From assembly GCA_948144175.1 (NCBI GenBank), contig CANXME010001469.1, forward strand, positions 507,501-571,500: a stretch of 64,000 nucleotides of DNA, given 5' to 3'. Within the stretch, counting starts at the first letter, position 1. Every line of letters starts with the position of its first letter. The stretch comes from Closterium sp. NIES-65 (taxonomy: Eukaryota > Streptophyta > Zygnematophyceae > Desmidiales > Closteriaceae). Below, in pieces: positions 33,101 through 43,016 of this stretch. Below the pieces are notes generated by a model. It saw only the letters and a list, made by a program, of their open reading frames with translations. It was not told the DNA's origin and searched no databases. The position numbers and the translations under genes were made by a program.

Positions 33101-33146
33101 TGGCTCTGCCCTCAGCGTCAAAAGTGAGGACACTGGGGGTAGCCAT
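27165..33146 (-). CDS. Copia E Gag-Pol polyprotein (lineage 1)
   Basis: Open frame of 1993 residues from MATPSVLTFDAEG at 33146 (an in-frame ATG at 33194 lies upstream). Layout: Gag; very long Gly-rich tract (~255-365); knuckle C-x13-C-x3-H-x4-C starting at ~391; protease DSRAS region (~535), the only lineage-1 copy here in which this motif reads differently; integrase zinc domain WHHRMGHPS...CVPC; integrase core HMDVWGP (~752), HSDRGGEF, QQNGIAERR; spacer of AEPGGAATGG repeats; RT with YVDDLVFA (~1667); RNase H with DASWADD (~1838). It is the most divergent lineage-1 member, with many substitutions in RNase H compared with A and C. It has one frame and is full length for the family. Confidence 0.92.
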   Translation of the reverse strand: MATPSVLTFDAEGRAIDFDVWVDDLLLFLQCNRADGLSLFDLTSGASPAPAATEDATVRSKWATRDAAARLAVRRHLPPAERAHFGLYKSAKTLYDAVIARYSTPATAALSRLMLPYLFPDLAAFATVADLITHLRTSDARFRAALPAEFCAKNPPPQYFTLYYIVTRLPDSLRGVRDDLLSVCPTTLTVELLEKSLLAAEKSILAVGASRGDPRTPIFEGCSPSPLLPSVASAATADLVGFESVGVASAPSGRRRSGKSKGGRGGGGGGGGGGGGGGGSGGGEGGSGSGGGSGGVSGGSGGGGGSGGGGGGGGGGGGGGSDGGGGGSGGGGGGGGGGGGGGGGGGRGSSRRSGSGGGQRQQQQRGQETLSPQQLREWYAARQRGGGLGPCTYVLRTGDRAGEQCGGPHSVQRCFGRLTVAWRRQFPDASEIPRWDQLSRAGVAIFDLDFDAILRAMYAVTISEEGDCYRCFPPDPGIGTAALGAVEAATPGAGEAVALGASESVSSGAGESALSGTASAPPSLTFTLDSRASRSFFRDRTTLTPLSRPVAVSLADPSGGPVLARYSTVLPCPAVPSGALSGLYLPSFSTNLVAGADLQDAGVDQFTPARRRDTHCTDADTGRHLTTFTRGPGSSLYTLTVPSPPPASGQVAASGQVFAAASRSGSESAPCSCRLLSHETLLWHHRMGHPSLPRLRGMASRLLVSGLPRSLPPLPPGPGPPCVPCVEGRLRATPHSSPFPPTEAPMQTLHMDVWGPARVRGQGHERYFLLVVDDYSRYTTVFPLRSKGEVTEVLIDWIRAARLQLRRSFGSDFPVLRLHSDRGGEFSSGLLRAYCRARGIRQTFTLPDSPQQNGIAERRIGIVMDVARTSMVHAAAPHFLWPFAVRYAAHQINLQPRVSRPETSPALLWTGKVGDASAFRVWGSRAFVRDLSADKLSSRAAPCVFLGFPPDAPGWQFYHPTSRRVLSSQDVTFDESVPFYRLFPYRTPSLPPPPLFLVPGPPPVDPLPPQGPAPSGVSQVDAVEPVEVTGDSGAAAGAGPRGAEPGGAKTGGAEPGGAATGGAEPGGAEPGGAEPGGAATGGAEPGGAEPGGAEPGGAASGSAAPAASLPGGSSREPLSPLELREWFARRWRRAAGAGGAAGAGGSVAAEGAGTTGPGGARTTSTGAAGPGGASGAGAAAGAGAKTTTVGPTEGTSGAAGGAGVGAATGAGAASGGVGAVPAVSGGAARPRSYFVPLLEQVLGLPPSTGPSPPVECPRPVPSQSQLQPASPLPSPSPYTGPTGGLAERREPASRPASQVRAARPSGRGSRQRPPPVPGTHQMSMRPSTPPLRAPLPSPPESSLPTLADPESDSRRAASPTVTRLLASLVTDPSFESAAASALVAELVDFAAACRLDYAASLVAESAGSAESASAASASPCPPSLGGDCALGTDVLEDRQEEFQCFAAALPHLVSMLLAPEGDPDALDIPTPRSYAEAMAGPYSSQWQSAMDAEMASWKSTGTYVDAVPPPGANIVSGMWIFRVKRPPGSPPVFKARYVARGFSQRQGVDFFQTFSPTPKMTTLRVLLHVAAQRDYELHSLDFSTAFLQGRLHEEIWLRRPPGFTGSFPPGTQWSLRRPVYGLRQAPREWHDTLRTTLAALGFAPSTANPSLFLRTDTSLPPFYVLVYVDDLVFATADTAALAHVKSELQKRHTCTDLGELTSYLGLRITRDRARRTITLTQSHMVQQVLQRFGFTYSSPQSTPLPTGHSLSALPSDESVESSGPYPELVGCLMYLMTCTRPDLAYPLSILARYVAPGRHRKEHMDAAKRVLRYLCSTSGMGLVLGGRERPVLTGHSDASWADDQATQRSSQGYTFSLGSGSVSWRSTRSSSVLSSRCEAEIYATAMAAQELRWLTYLLTDLGERPRSPPVLYVDNKATIALCQEHRLEHWTKHIALRYFLARELQQRGQLRLRFVATEANTADVFTKALPPRDHQRFCTLLGLVPTGPHLLTS

Positions 33147-34282
33147 GACGGCAGTAGAGAGAGGGCAGTGCGTAGAGTAAAGCTCAGTGCTCACCAGACA
33201 GGGCAGGGCAGGGAGGGCTCGGGCGGCTCGGGCGGCTCGGGCGGCTCGGGCGGCTCGGCGGCACGACTGCTGGGCGGCTCGGCTGCTCGGGGCGGCTCGG
33301 CTGCTGGGGCGGCTCGGCTGCTGGGGCGGCTCGGCTGCTGGGGCGGCTCGGCTGCTAGGGCGGCTCGGCCGCTACGGCGGCTCGGCTGCTGGGGCGGCTC
33401 GGCTGCTACGGCGGCTCGGCTGGTGGGGCGGCGGGGCCGGTAGGTGCAGCGGCGGGCCGGGAGGTGCAGCGGCGGGCCGGCAGGCGTAGTGGCGGGGCCG
33501 TGAGGTGCAGCGGCGGGCCGGCAGGTGCAGCGGCGGGGCCGTCAGGTGGTGCGGCGGGCCGGCAGGTGCAGCGGCGGGCCGTCAGGTGTAGCGGCGGGCC
33601 GGCAGGTGCAGCGGCGGGGCCGTCAGGTGCAGCGGCGAGCCGGCAGGTGCAGCGGCGGGGCCTTCAGGTGGTGCGGCGGGCCGGCAGGTGCAGCGGCGGG
33701 CCGTCAGGTGGTGCGGCCGGGCCGGCAGGTGCAGCGGCGGGGCCGTCAGGTGGTGCGGCGGGCCGGCAGGTGCAGCGGCGGGCCGTCAGGTGCAGCGGCG
33801 GGCCGGCAGGTGCAGTGGCGGGGCCGTCAGGTGCTGCGGCGGGCCGGCAGGTGCAGTGGCGGGGCCGTCAGGCGCAGTGGCGGGCCAGTAGGTGGTGCGG
33901 CGGGCCGTCAGGTGCATCGACGGGCCAGCAGGTGCAGCGGCGGGCCAGCAGAGGGGACGGCGGGGCCGTCAGGTGCAGCTGCGGGGCCGGCAGAGCAGGC
34001 CGCGGGGCCGCGACGTAGCGAGTGGCGGGGCCGCGGGTGAGCAGGCGGCGGGGCCGCGTCTGAGTGGGCGGCGGGGCCGCGTCTTAGTAGGCGGCGGGGC
34101 CGTGTTCGAGATGGGCGGCGGAGCCGCGGCTGAAATGGCGGCGGGGCCGCGTCAGAGAGGGCGGCAGGGCCGCGAGGGAAGGGCGACACGGAGGGCCGCT
34201 CAAGCGAGAGAAAAAAAAAAAAAGTTGGCGCGCCTCGGGGCGCGCTTCGGTGGGCCCTAGGCGAAGTTCCCACAGGGAACCC
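33147..34282 (-). repeat. Copia E GC-rich repetitive leader
   Basis: GGCGGCTCGG units (33220-33425), then an extended array of an ~18-19-bp unit GTGCAGCGGCGGGCCGGCA and its GGGGCCGTCAG variant (33430-33990), then GGCGGGGCCGCG units to about 34180. The unit is shared with C, but the array is longer. Confidence 0.85.
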
Positions 34283-34293
34283 GCTCTATACCA

Positions 34294-34426
34294 TGTGAAG
34301 TTGAGAGAGGAATGAGTGCACTATGAAATGAAACGAGTACAAGTACCAACCCTAATTGGGTTGTACCCCCTATGGGCTACCCCACTACAGCCTAAATATA
34401 TGCATCAGCAATATAATCATCTGACA
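34294..34426 (-). repeat. Copia E 5' LTR
   Basis: 133 bp, two differences from 26817-26949. The primer site 34283-34293 abuts it and target copy ttata follows. Confidence 0.94.
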
Positions 34427-34811
34427 TTATAGGCCCACGTCGGCCCCGCGCTCATCCCTTACGGCCCCGATCGGCCCCGCGCTCGTCCCTTACAACCCCG
34501 ATAGGCCCCGCGCTCGCCCTTAGCGCCCACGTCGGCCCCGCGCTCGTCCCTTACGGCCCCACCCGCTCCCCGCGCTCGCCCTTAGCGGCCCCGAACGGCC
34601 CCACCCAGACCGAACCGAGCCGAACCGAGCCGCCCGACCCGAGCCGCCCGGACCGAGCCGCGCCGCCCGACCCGAGCCGCCCGAACCGAGCCGCGCCGCC
34701 CGACCCGAGCCGCGCCGCCCTACCTATACCGAGCCGCGCCGCCCTACCTGTACCGAGCCGCGCCGCCCTACCTACCCTACTGCTCCTACTGCTTTTCCTA
34801 CTGCTGCTACC
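34427..34811 (+). repeat. Copia D leader, second part
   Basis: The leader of D resumes after E with GGCCCCGCGCTCG units, then CGAGCCGCGCCGCCC units to the Gag ATG at 34812. Confidence 0.8.
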
Positions 34812-37800
34812 ATGGCTAGCCCTCCTGTGCTAGCCTTCGATGCTGAGGGCCGCCCAGTGAAGTTCGACACCTGGCTTGATGACCTACACCTCTTCCTACA
34901 GCTCACTGCCAAGGAAGACATCTCACTGTACGATCACGCCTTAGGCCACGCTACTGCTCCTGCTGCTACTGCTGACAGCAGTGCCCACTCACAGTGGCAG
35001 ACTCGTGACACCCATGCTCGCTTCGCTATTCGCAACTCTCTGCCGATAGATGAGCGCGAGCATTTTGGGCAACACAAGACTGCACAGGCACTGTACACTG
35101 CAGTCGTTGCCCGCTACTCCTCACCGGCCTCTGCCGCTCTAGGCCGTCTCTCTCTTCCCTACCTGTTCCCCGACTTAGCTTCCTTCCACACTGTCGCTGA
35201 TCTCATTACCCACCTCCGCACTAGTGAGGCTCGCTTCCGCGCCGCTATGCCTGATGAGTTCCTTGCCAAGAACCCACCCCCGCTCTGGCTCACTCTCTAC
35301 CACCTAGTCACGCGCCTCCCTCACACTCTGCGCTCAGTCAGGGACCACTTCCTAGCTCGCTGCCCCACCGAGCTCACCATTGCCCTCCTCGAGAAGGAAC
35401 TCCTTGCAGCTGAGGCTAGCATAGTCGCTGTAGGTGCCTCTCGCGGTGACCCCCGTACCCCGTTCTTTGAGGGGTGTTCTCCCTCCCCCCTTCTTCCCTC
35501 TGTCGCCTCTGCTGCTGCTGTCGACCTCCTTGGTGCTGAGAAGGTCGGGACTGCGTCTGCTTCGAGTGGGCGCCGCAGCGGCAAGGGCAAGGGGGGCAAG
35601 GGCGGTGGTGGTGACAGCGGGGGTGGCAATGGTGGGGGAGGTGGTGGTGGCGGGGGGGGTGGCGCGGGTGGGGGAGGTGGCAGCAGTGGGGGGGGTGGCG
35701 GCAGCGGTGGGGGAGGTGGCCGGGGCGGAGGAGGTGGTGGGGGTGGCGGTGGACGAGGCAGCGGCCGGGGTTGGGGTGGTCGAGGAGGTGGTAGCGGCGG
35801 TGGTGGTCCTGGAGGCACTGGCGGTGGCCAGGGCCAGCAGCACACTCCGTCGCCCCAGGAGGTCCGTGAGTGGTACTCTCAGCACGGGGGGGGGGGGGGG
35901 GGGGGGGGTGGCCTTAGCTGCACGTACGTCATTCGCACTGGTGACCGCACTGGCCAGCCGTGTGCGGGACCGCACGCCACACAGCGTTGCTTTGCTCGTC
36001 TGAACGACGCTTGGCGTTTTCAGTTCCCTCAGGCCACTGAGCTGCCCCGCTGCATTGATCTCCTGAAGAAGGGGATTGATATTTATGCTCTAGACTTTGA
36101 TGCTATTCTCACTGCCATGTATGTGATGTCTACTAGTGGAGAGGGTGCTGAGTACCTGAGTGTCCCGCCCGACCCGGGCATTAGGACTAGTGCGTCTGCC
36201 GCTCCAGGTACTCGCGTGTCCGCTACCCCAGGTGCTGGTGAGGCTGCTGCTCTAGGTGCGTGTACGTCTGCCCCCCCTAGTACTGTGTCGACTGCAGCAC
36301 TGCACACCTTCACACTGGATTCAGGTGCCTCTCGCTGTTTCTTTCGTGACCGCACTGCCCTTGAGCCCCTTGCTCGGCCAGATGCTGTCTCCCTCGCTGA
36401 CCCCTCTGGGGGTCCGGTCATTGCGACCTCCTCCACTGTACTTCCCTGTCCTGCGGTCCCGTCGGGCACACTGTCAGGTCTCCACCTCCCCTGGTTCTCT
36501 ACGAACTTGGTGGCAGGTTGTGCACTACAGGACGCGGGTGTTCACTAGTTCACCCCTGCCTACGAGCGTGTCACACACTGCACGTGTGCCCGTACAGGCC
36601 GCCACTTGGCTACCTTCACCCGGCAGGCGGGATCGGACCTGTACACATTGACTACTGCCCCCCCTCAGGTCGCTGCGTCTGCGTCTGCGTCCGCGTCAGG
36701 TCAGCTGTCCGCCCCCTGCTCGTGTCGCTCTCTAGCGCACGAGACTGTCCTCTGGCACCACCGACTGGGCCACCCGTCTGTGCAGCGCCTTCGTGCCATG
36801 CACTCCCGGTACCTTGTCTCTGGTCTTCCCAGGGTCCTCCCTCCCCTCCCACCCTCGCCTGCTCCTCCCTGTCTTCCCTGTGTCGAGGGGCGGCAGCGCG
36901 CCGCTCCTCACTCCTCCTCGTTTCCCCCGACGACTGCTCCTTTGCAGATGCTCCACATGGACGTGTGGGGCCCAGCCCGCGTCCGTGGTCAGGGTCAGGA
37001 GAGGTACTTCCTGATCGTTGTTGACGACTACTCGCGCTACACCACGGTCTTCCCCTTGCGCACCAAGGGTGAGGTCCCTGATGTTTTGATCCCTTGGATC
37101 CGCAGAGCTCGTCTCCAGCTCAGCGAGCGTTTCCGCTCGGACTTTCCTGTCCTGCGCTTGCACTCTGACAGAGGTGGTGAGTTCTCCTCCGACCTCTTGG
37201 CAGCCTACTGTGCTGAGCACGGCATTGAGCAGTCGTTCACGCTTCCGGCCTCTCCACAGCAGAATGGGGTTGCGGAGCGCCGCATTGGCCTGGTCATGGA
37301 GGTCGCTCGTACCTCCTTGATCCATGCGGCTGCCCCCCACTTTCTGTGGCCGTTTGCGGTCCGGTACGCTGCGCATCAGCTCAACCTCTGGCCCCGTGTC
37401 TCCTTGCCGGAGACCTCGCCCACACTGCTGTGGACGGGGGAGGTTGGCGATGCGTCGCGTTTCCGGGTCTGGGGATCTCGAGCTTTTGTCTGCGATTCGT
37501 CTGCGGACAAGCTCTCCTCTCGTGCTGTTCCCTGCGTCTTCCTCGGCTTTGTTCCGGACGCGCCTGGTTGGCAGTTTTACCACGCCACCTCGCGCCGGGT
37601 CTTGCCCTCTCAGGACGTCACTTTTGACGAGTCTGTCCCCTACTACCGCCTCTTCCCCTACCGCACTGCTCCGCTCCCACCCCCGCCTCTCTTCCTCGCG
37701 TCAGGTGCTGCTGTCGTAGACCCCCTCCCCCCTCAGGGTGCCGCTCCCTCAGGTGTGTCTCAGGTAGACCCGGTCGAGCCTGTTGAGGTTGCTGTCGACT

Positions 37801-40800
37801 CTCGTCCTGCTGGGGGTGCTGAGCCTGGGGGTGCGGACTCTGGGGGTGCTGGGCCTGGGGGTGCGGACTCTGAGGGTGCTGAGCCTGGGGGTGCGGACAC
37901 TGGGGGTACTGAGCATGCGGGTGCTGAGCCTGGGGGTGCAGTGACTGGGGGTGCTGAGCCTGGGGGTGCGGTGACTGGGGGTGCTGAGCCTGGGGGTGCT
38001 GGGTCTGGGAGTTCTGACTCTGGCGGTGCTGGGCCTGAGGGTACTACACCTGGACGAGACCTCTCCTCGGAGCAGTTGCGTGAGTGGTACTTACAGTACT
38101 GCAGCCTCCGGAGAGGTACCTCTGGGACCTTGCGCACTACAGTGACTGGTGCTGGTTCTTCTCCTCCTAGTCGGGAGCTCCCCTCTCGTGAGCGGATCCG
38201 TGAGTGGTACGAGCGCCGTTGCACACTTCGGAGTGGTGCGCCTCGTCTCACGGACCCGGTTGCTGCTGGTGCTACGGACCCGGGCGTTGGAGCTGCTGCT
38301 GGTGCTGCGGACCCGGGAGTTGGAGGTGCTACTGGTGCTGAGGACCCGGGCGTTGGGGTTGCGGCTGGTGCTGCGGACCCTGGCGTTGGAGCTGCTGCTG
38401 GTGCTGCGGACCCGGGCGTTGGAGCTGCGGCTGGCGCTGTGGACCCTGGTGTTGGAGTCCCTGCTGGTGGTGAGGACCCGGGCGTTGGAGCTGCGGCAGG
38501 TACTGTGGACCCTGGTGTTGGAGCCACTGCTGGTACTGAGGACCTGGGCGTTGGAGCTGCTGCTGGTTCTGGTACTGCCGCTGGGGGTACAGGTGCTGTC
38601 CCTGCTGTGTCTGGCGTCACCGCGCGCCCTCAGTCGTACTTTGTTCCGCTCCTTCAGCAGGTTCTTGGTCTCTCGCCTCCTCCTGGTCCTCCTCCCTTAG
38701 CGTGTTCACAGCCTGTCCCGTCACAGTTACAGTTGCAGCCGGCCTCCCCACTACCTGCTCCTTCTCCTTACACTGGTCCTACTGGCGGTCTTACTGAGCG
38801 TCGTGAGTCTGCGTCTCGTCCTGCGTCGCCTGTCAGTCCTGCTAGTGCTAGTGCTCGTAGTTCACGCCAGCGTCCTCCTCCTGCCCCTGGCACGCACCGG
38901 ATGTCTCTACGTCCGTCTACTGCTCCTCTTCGTGCCCCTTTGCCTTCTCCTCCTGCGTCCTCTCTTCCTGCTCTCGCCGACCCGGAGTCGGACTCTCTTC
39001 GTGCTGCCAGTCCTACTGTCACGCGTCTCCTTGCTACTGCCGTCACTGTCCCTTCTTTTGAGTCTTCTGCTGCGTCTGCTCTAGTTACTGAGCTCGTCGA
39101 CTTTGCTGCTCGTTGTCGCCTAGACTATGCTGCGAGTCTTGTCGCTGAGTCTGAGTCTGTCTGTCCTCCGTCCGTCGGGGGTGCGTGTGCCCTTGGCACG
39201 GACGTCCTTGAGGACAGGCAGGAGGAGTTCCAGTGCTTGGCCGCTGCTTCACCTCATCTCGTGTCCGTACTGCTTACCCCTGAGGGAGACCCGGATGCAC
39301 TTGACATCCCGACTCCGCGCTCTTACGCGGAGGCGATAGAGGGTCCCTACTCCTCTCAGTGGCAGGCAGCTATGGATGCAGAGATGGCTTCCTGGAAGTC
39401 CACAGGCACCTACGTTGATGCTGTTCCCCCTCCTGGGGCGAACATCGTCAGTGGCATGTGGATCTTCAGGGTGAAGCGGCCGCCAGGTTCTTCGCCTGTC
39501 TTCAAGGCGCGTTACGTGGCTCGTGGCTTCAGTCAGCGGCAGGGAGTTGACTACTTTCAGACCTTCTCCCCCACCCCGAAGATGACCACTCTTCGGGTAC
39601 TGCTGCACGTTGCTGCTCACCGGGACTACGAGCTGCACTCTCTCGACTTCAGCACAGCTTTCTTGCAGGGCAGCCTGCACGAGGAGATCTGGCTGCGCCG
39701 CCCACCTGGCTTCACTGGATCTTTCCCTCCTGGTACCTAGTGGAGTCTCCGGCGTCCAGTCTACGGTCTCCGCCAGGCGCCAAGTGAGTGGCATGACACA
39801 CTGAGGACTACGCTTGCGGCTCTTGGGTTTGCTCCTTCTACTGCCGACCCGTCGCTGTTTCTGCGCACCGACACCTCTCTGCCGCCCTTCTACATCCTCG
39901 TGTACGTCGACGACTTGGTCTTTGCCACAGCTGACACTACTGGACTCGCCTACGTGAAGTCCGAGCTGCAGAAGAGACACACGTGCACTGACCTGGGTGA
40001 ACTGCGCAGCTACCTTGGCTTGCAGATCACCCGGGACAGAGCACGCCGCACCATTACCCTGACTCAGTCACACATGGTGCAGCGGGTCCTTCAGCGCTTC
40101 GGCTTCACGTACTCCTCGCCTCAGGCCACTCCTTTGTCTACTCGCCACTCGCTCTCAGCTCTGCCTTCGGATGAGTCCGTAGAGTCGAGTGGCCCGTACC
40201 CAGAGCTTGTTGGCTGTCTCATGTACCTGATGACCTGCACATGACCTGACCTTGCATACCCTCTTAGCATTCTTGCACGCTATGTTGCTCCTGGGAGACA
40301 CCGACCAGAGCACATGGCTGCAGCGAAGAGGGTGTTGCGCTACTTGTGTTGTACGTCGGGCATGGGGCTAGTGCTTGGAGGGCGGAGTCCAGTGGTCCTC
40401 ACTGGACACGCAGACGCTTCTTGGGCTGACGACCAGGCTACGCAGCGGTCGTCACAGGGTTACACCTTCAGCCTTGGTTCCGGCTCTGTTTCGTGGCGGG
40501 CTACTCGCTCGTCTTCTGTTCTCGGCTCCAGTTGTGAGGTTGAGATCTACGCAGGGGCCATGGCTGCTCAGGAGCTTCGCTGGCTCACCTACCTGCTGAC
40601 TGACCTTGGAGAGCCGCCTCGTTCTCCTCCAGTCCTGTACATCGACAACAAGGCCATGCTGGCCTTGTGTCGAGAGCAGAGACTGGAGCACAGAACAAAG
40701 CACATTGCTCTCCGCTACTTCCTTGCTCGTGAGCTACAGCAGCGTGGTCAGTTGCGACTTGCGTACGTGGCCTCTGAGGCCAACACTGCTGATGTCTTCA

Positions 40801-40886
40801 CCAAGGCACTTCCGCCTTGTGATCATCAGTGCTGCTGTACCCAGCTGGGTCTTGTGTCTGTCTTGCCTCACTTGCTCTCCTCTTGA
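34812..40886 (+). pseudogene. Copia D Gag-Pol body (lineage 2)
   Basis: Starts MASPPVLAFDAEGRPVKF at 34812. Parts in order: Gag (34812-35560); Gly-rich tract (35570-35910) ending in a 23-base G homopolymer; knuckle C-x13-C-x3-H-x4-C (35925-35995); protease DSGAS (~36320); integrase zinc domain (WHHRLGHPS, ~36755-36890); integrase core (HMDVWGP ~36955, HSDRGGEF ~37165, QQNGVAERR ~37260); spacer of AEPGG and GAAAGAADPGV repeats (37800-38600); RT (YVDAVPPPGAN ~39410, YVDDLVFA ~39905); RNase H (DASWADD ~40415) to 40886. It carries about three breaks and is close to B throughout. Confidence 0.9.
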
Positions 40887-41099
40887 CCCTCTTTGTACTG
40901 TTACATATATATTACTGCTCTTGCTTGTTTAGTCCTATATATATATGTACTCCTGCATGTGAACTGGCCTTGTGGCCTTGAACTTGTGCTCGGATTGTGT
41001 GGTGACTTTGTGATCCACCCTGAGCTAGCTTTGCTTTGCTTTGCTTTACTTGACTGGTCTTGTGACCCCTAGTTCTCCCCCACTTTGCCTATGGGGGTG
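40887..41099 (+). promoter_or_regulatory. Copia D 3' untranslated region and polypurine tract
   Basis: AT blocks (40904-40912 and 40937-40947) around a CTTGCTTG-containing loop, a TTTGC pentamer array (about 41028-41048) and the polypurine tract ATGGGGGTG ending at 41099. Confidence 0.7.
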
Positions 41100-41225
41100 T
41101 GTCAAACATTATATCTGTTGTTGTAGTTGTTTAGGCTACAGTGGGTTAGCCTATAGGGGGTACACATTTCTAGGTTTTCATACTTGTACTCATTTCACTG
41201 TGAGTTCATTCATTCTTGTTCAACA
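41100..41225 (+). repeat. Copia D 3' LTR
   Basis: 126 bp, one difference from 26337-26462. Target copy tccgc follows at 41226-41230. Confidence 0.94.
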
Positions 41226-41528
41226 TCCGCTTCCACCAGTCCAACGGCGGCCCTCGTAATAGTGACACTGCAATATTAATGCGGGTAGCATCGTCAGCAA
41301 TTTGCACAGCATTGAAAAACACCTCCACTCCGAACAACCATGCCGACACAGTGACGGTTTTGTCGCTGGGGTTGAACGGGGGTGGGTTCGTCGGTTTTAT
41401 TTTAACAGTTGTTGAGACTGTTGCTGCTGCATGCATCGGGGGCGCCACTGAAGCCATCACTGGGGTTGCCGCTGTTGCCTGACGTGGTGTAGTCTGCGAC
41501 TGTTGCCTCGGCGCCGCTCGTGTCTGTT
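41226..41528 (-). pseudogene. Gypsy early Gag segment
   Basis: The minus strand encodes a Ty3-type Gag segment: KIKPTNPPPFNPSDKTVTVSAWLFGVEVFFNAVQIADDATRINIAVSLLRGPPLDWWKR. The F-x-G-x-x-x-x-V-x-x-W-L-like start and the amphipathic helices followed by DWW are typical of gypsy capsid N-terminal parts. It lies between the right end of D and remnant F. Confidence 0.75.
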
Positions 41529-42076
41529 GCGGCCAAGCACTGGAACTCCTCCTGCCTGTCCTCAAGGACGTCCGTGCCAAGGGCACACGCACCCCCGACG
41601 GACGGAGGACAGACAGACTCAGACGCAGCGACAAGACTCGCAGCATAGTCTAGGCGACAACGAGCAGCAAAGTCGACGAGCTCAGTAACTAGAGCAGACG
41701 CAGCAGAAGACTCAAAAGAAGGGACAGTGACGGCAGTAGCAAGGAGACGCGTGACAGTAGGACTGGCAGCACGAAGAGAGTCCGACTCCGGGTCGGCGAG
41801 AGCAGGAAGAGAGGACGCAGGAGGAGAAGGCAAAGGGGCACGAAGAGGAGCAGTAGACGGACGTAGAGACATCCGGTGCGTGCCAGGGGCAGGAGGAGGA
41901 CGCTGGCGTGAACTACGAGCACTAGCGCTAGCAGGACTGACAGGCGACGCAGGACGAGACGCAGACTCACGACGCTCAGTAAGACCGCCAGTAGGACCAG
42001 TGTAAGGAGAAGGAGCAGGTAGTGGGGAGGCCGGCTGCAACTGTAACTGTGACGGGACAGGCTGTGAACACGCTAA
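41529..42076 (-). pseudogene. Copia F fragment from the integrase-RT spacer region
   Basis: The minus strand reads LACSQPVPSQLQLQPASPLPAPSPYTGPTGGLTERR... through GTDVLEDRQEEFQCLAA. It differs from the matching stretch of D by about one residue. It ends abruptly against gypsy Gag at 41528 and against the GTCGAC-rich block at 42077. Confidence 0.88.
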
Positions 42077-43016
42077 TGAAGTTGGCATAGCAAGACTACA
42101 TCAGAGCAAGCATTCAGGTCAGCCAACTGCCAGCGCAGCTTGGTCGACCGCGTTCCAGCACGACTTGGTCGACCTTACTCCAGCAAGGCAAGGTCGGCGG
42201 CGTGCCAACGTCGCAGGTCGACGGCGTGCCAGCGTTGCTCACGCAGGACAGCAGTGCACCCGCTTCGCAGGTGTGCGTAGCTGATTGGCGTGCAGAGTCC
42301 CGTCACCTGCACAGCGCACACTCCACGTCAACCTCGAGCTGACGACTGCCTCTGGTCCGCCACGACGACCTCGGGATACCACCACCGAGGTCGTGCTCGC
42401 CAACTTCGCCTGGGTGACCGTCGCACTCCTCCGCAGCACTTCGTCACCCAGGTAACCTGGTCGACCAGGCAACCACGTCGACCAGCAGCTCCCGTCCGTC
42501 GACCTCCCAAGTCGACGACCACCTCCACGACGACCTCACCACGTCGACGACACCATCGGTCGACCTCCTCCAGGTCGACGTCCCCTCTGGTCGACCAGCA
42601 TCACGTCGACCAGCACAGTTGTCGGCCGACCACCCACGTCGGCCACCCGAAGCTGGCGTCACGAAGTTGACGCCCCGCTGCTCGACGCCCAACTGCTCGG
42701 CGTCCTGAGTCGAGGTCGACGTTGGCCCCTCCTTCGTCGACCACCAGGTCCAGTCGACCACCCGCAGGTCGACCAGCGGTCCGTTAGCCGACCGCCGAAG
42801 TCGGCTTCGACGTCCTCCACAGGTCGACTCCCAAGTCGACCTCCTTGAAGTCGGTGCCACCCTGAAGTCGACGCCCGTGCAGTGGTCCCCCGTGCCGGTC
42901 GACCTCCTCGTTGACCAGCTCACCCACTGCTGCAGGTCGGCTGCTCCCCTCACACCCGACCACGAAGTCGGCTCCGCCCAAGCGAGGACGGGGCCAATAC
43001 CCAACTCCCGTTGACA
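42077..43016. other. Unassigned GTCGAC-rich block inside F
   Basis: About 940 bp with no similarity by eye to anything else in the window. The palindromic hexamer GTCGAC occurs 20 times between 42143 and 42903, with GTCGGC variants between. The ends read TG (42077) and CA (43015-43016), as for an LTR-type sequence, but no flanking target duplication is visible. The open frames here (42290-42670 plus, 42444-43004 minus) are rich in Thr/Arg/Ser and show no domain. It could be a solo LTR of another family, a captured satellite or a filler sequence joined during rearrangement. Confidence 0.5.

Larger units (their letters stand above)
26817..34426 (-). mobile_element. Copia element E (lineage 1), looks whole, nested in D
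   Basis: Complete minus-strand copia element in the leader of D. The 133-bp LTRs (26817-26949 and 34294-34426) differ at two positions by eye. The duplicated target is ttata (26812-26816 and 34427-34431). The primer site lies at 34283-34293 and the polypurine tract lies right of 26949. One open Gag-Pol frame spans 27165-33146. It is third-level (E in D in gypsy). Confidence 0.95.
26337..41225 (+). mobile_element. Copia element D (lineage 2), broken, carries element E
   Basis: Plus-strand Ty1/copia element. The 126-bp LTRs (26337-26462 and 41100-41225) differ at one position by eye. The duplicated target is tccgc (26332-26336 and 41226-41230). The primer site at 26463-26474 has the full TGGTATCAGAGC form and the polypurine tract ends at 41099. 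Copia E (26817-34426) is inserted in the leader, and net length without E is about 7.3 kb. The body 34812-40886 has about three breaks. It is a young insertion in the gypsy Gag region. Confidence 0.93.

Noticed and set aside
42444-43004. A minus-strand gene in the GTCGAC-rich block
   Set aside because: GTCGAC has no stop in any frame on either strand, so open frames are expected here.
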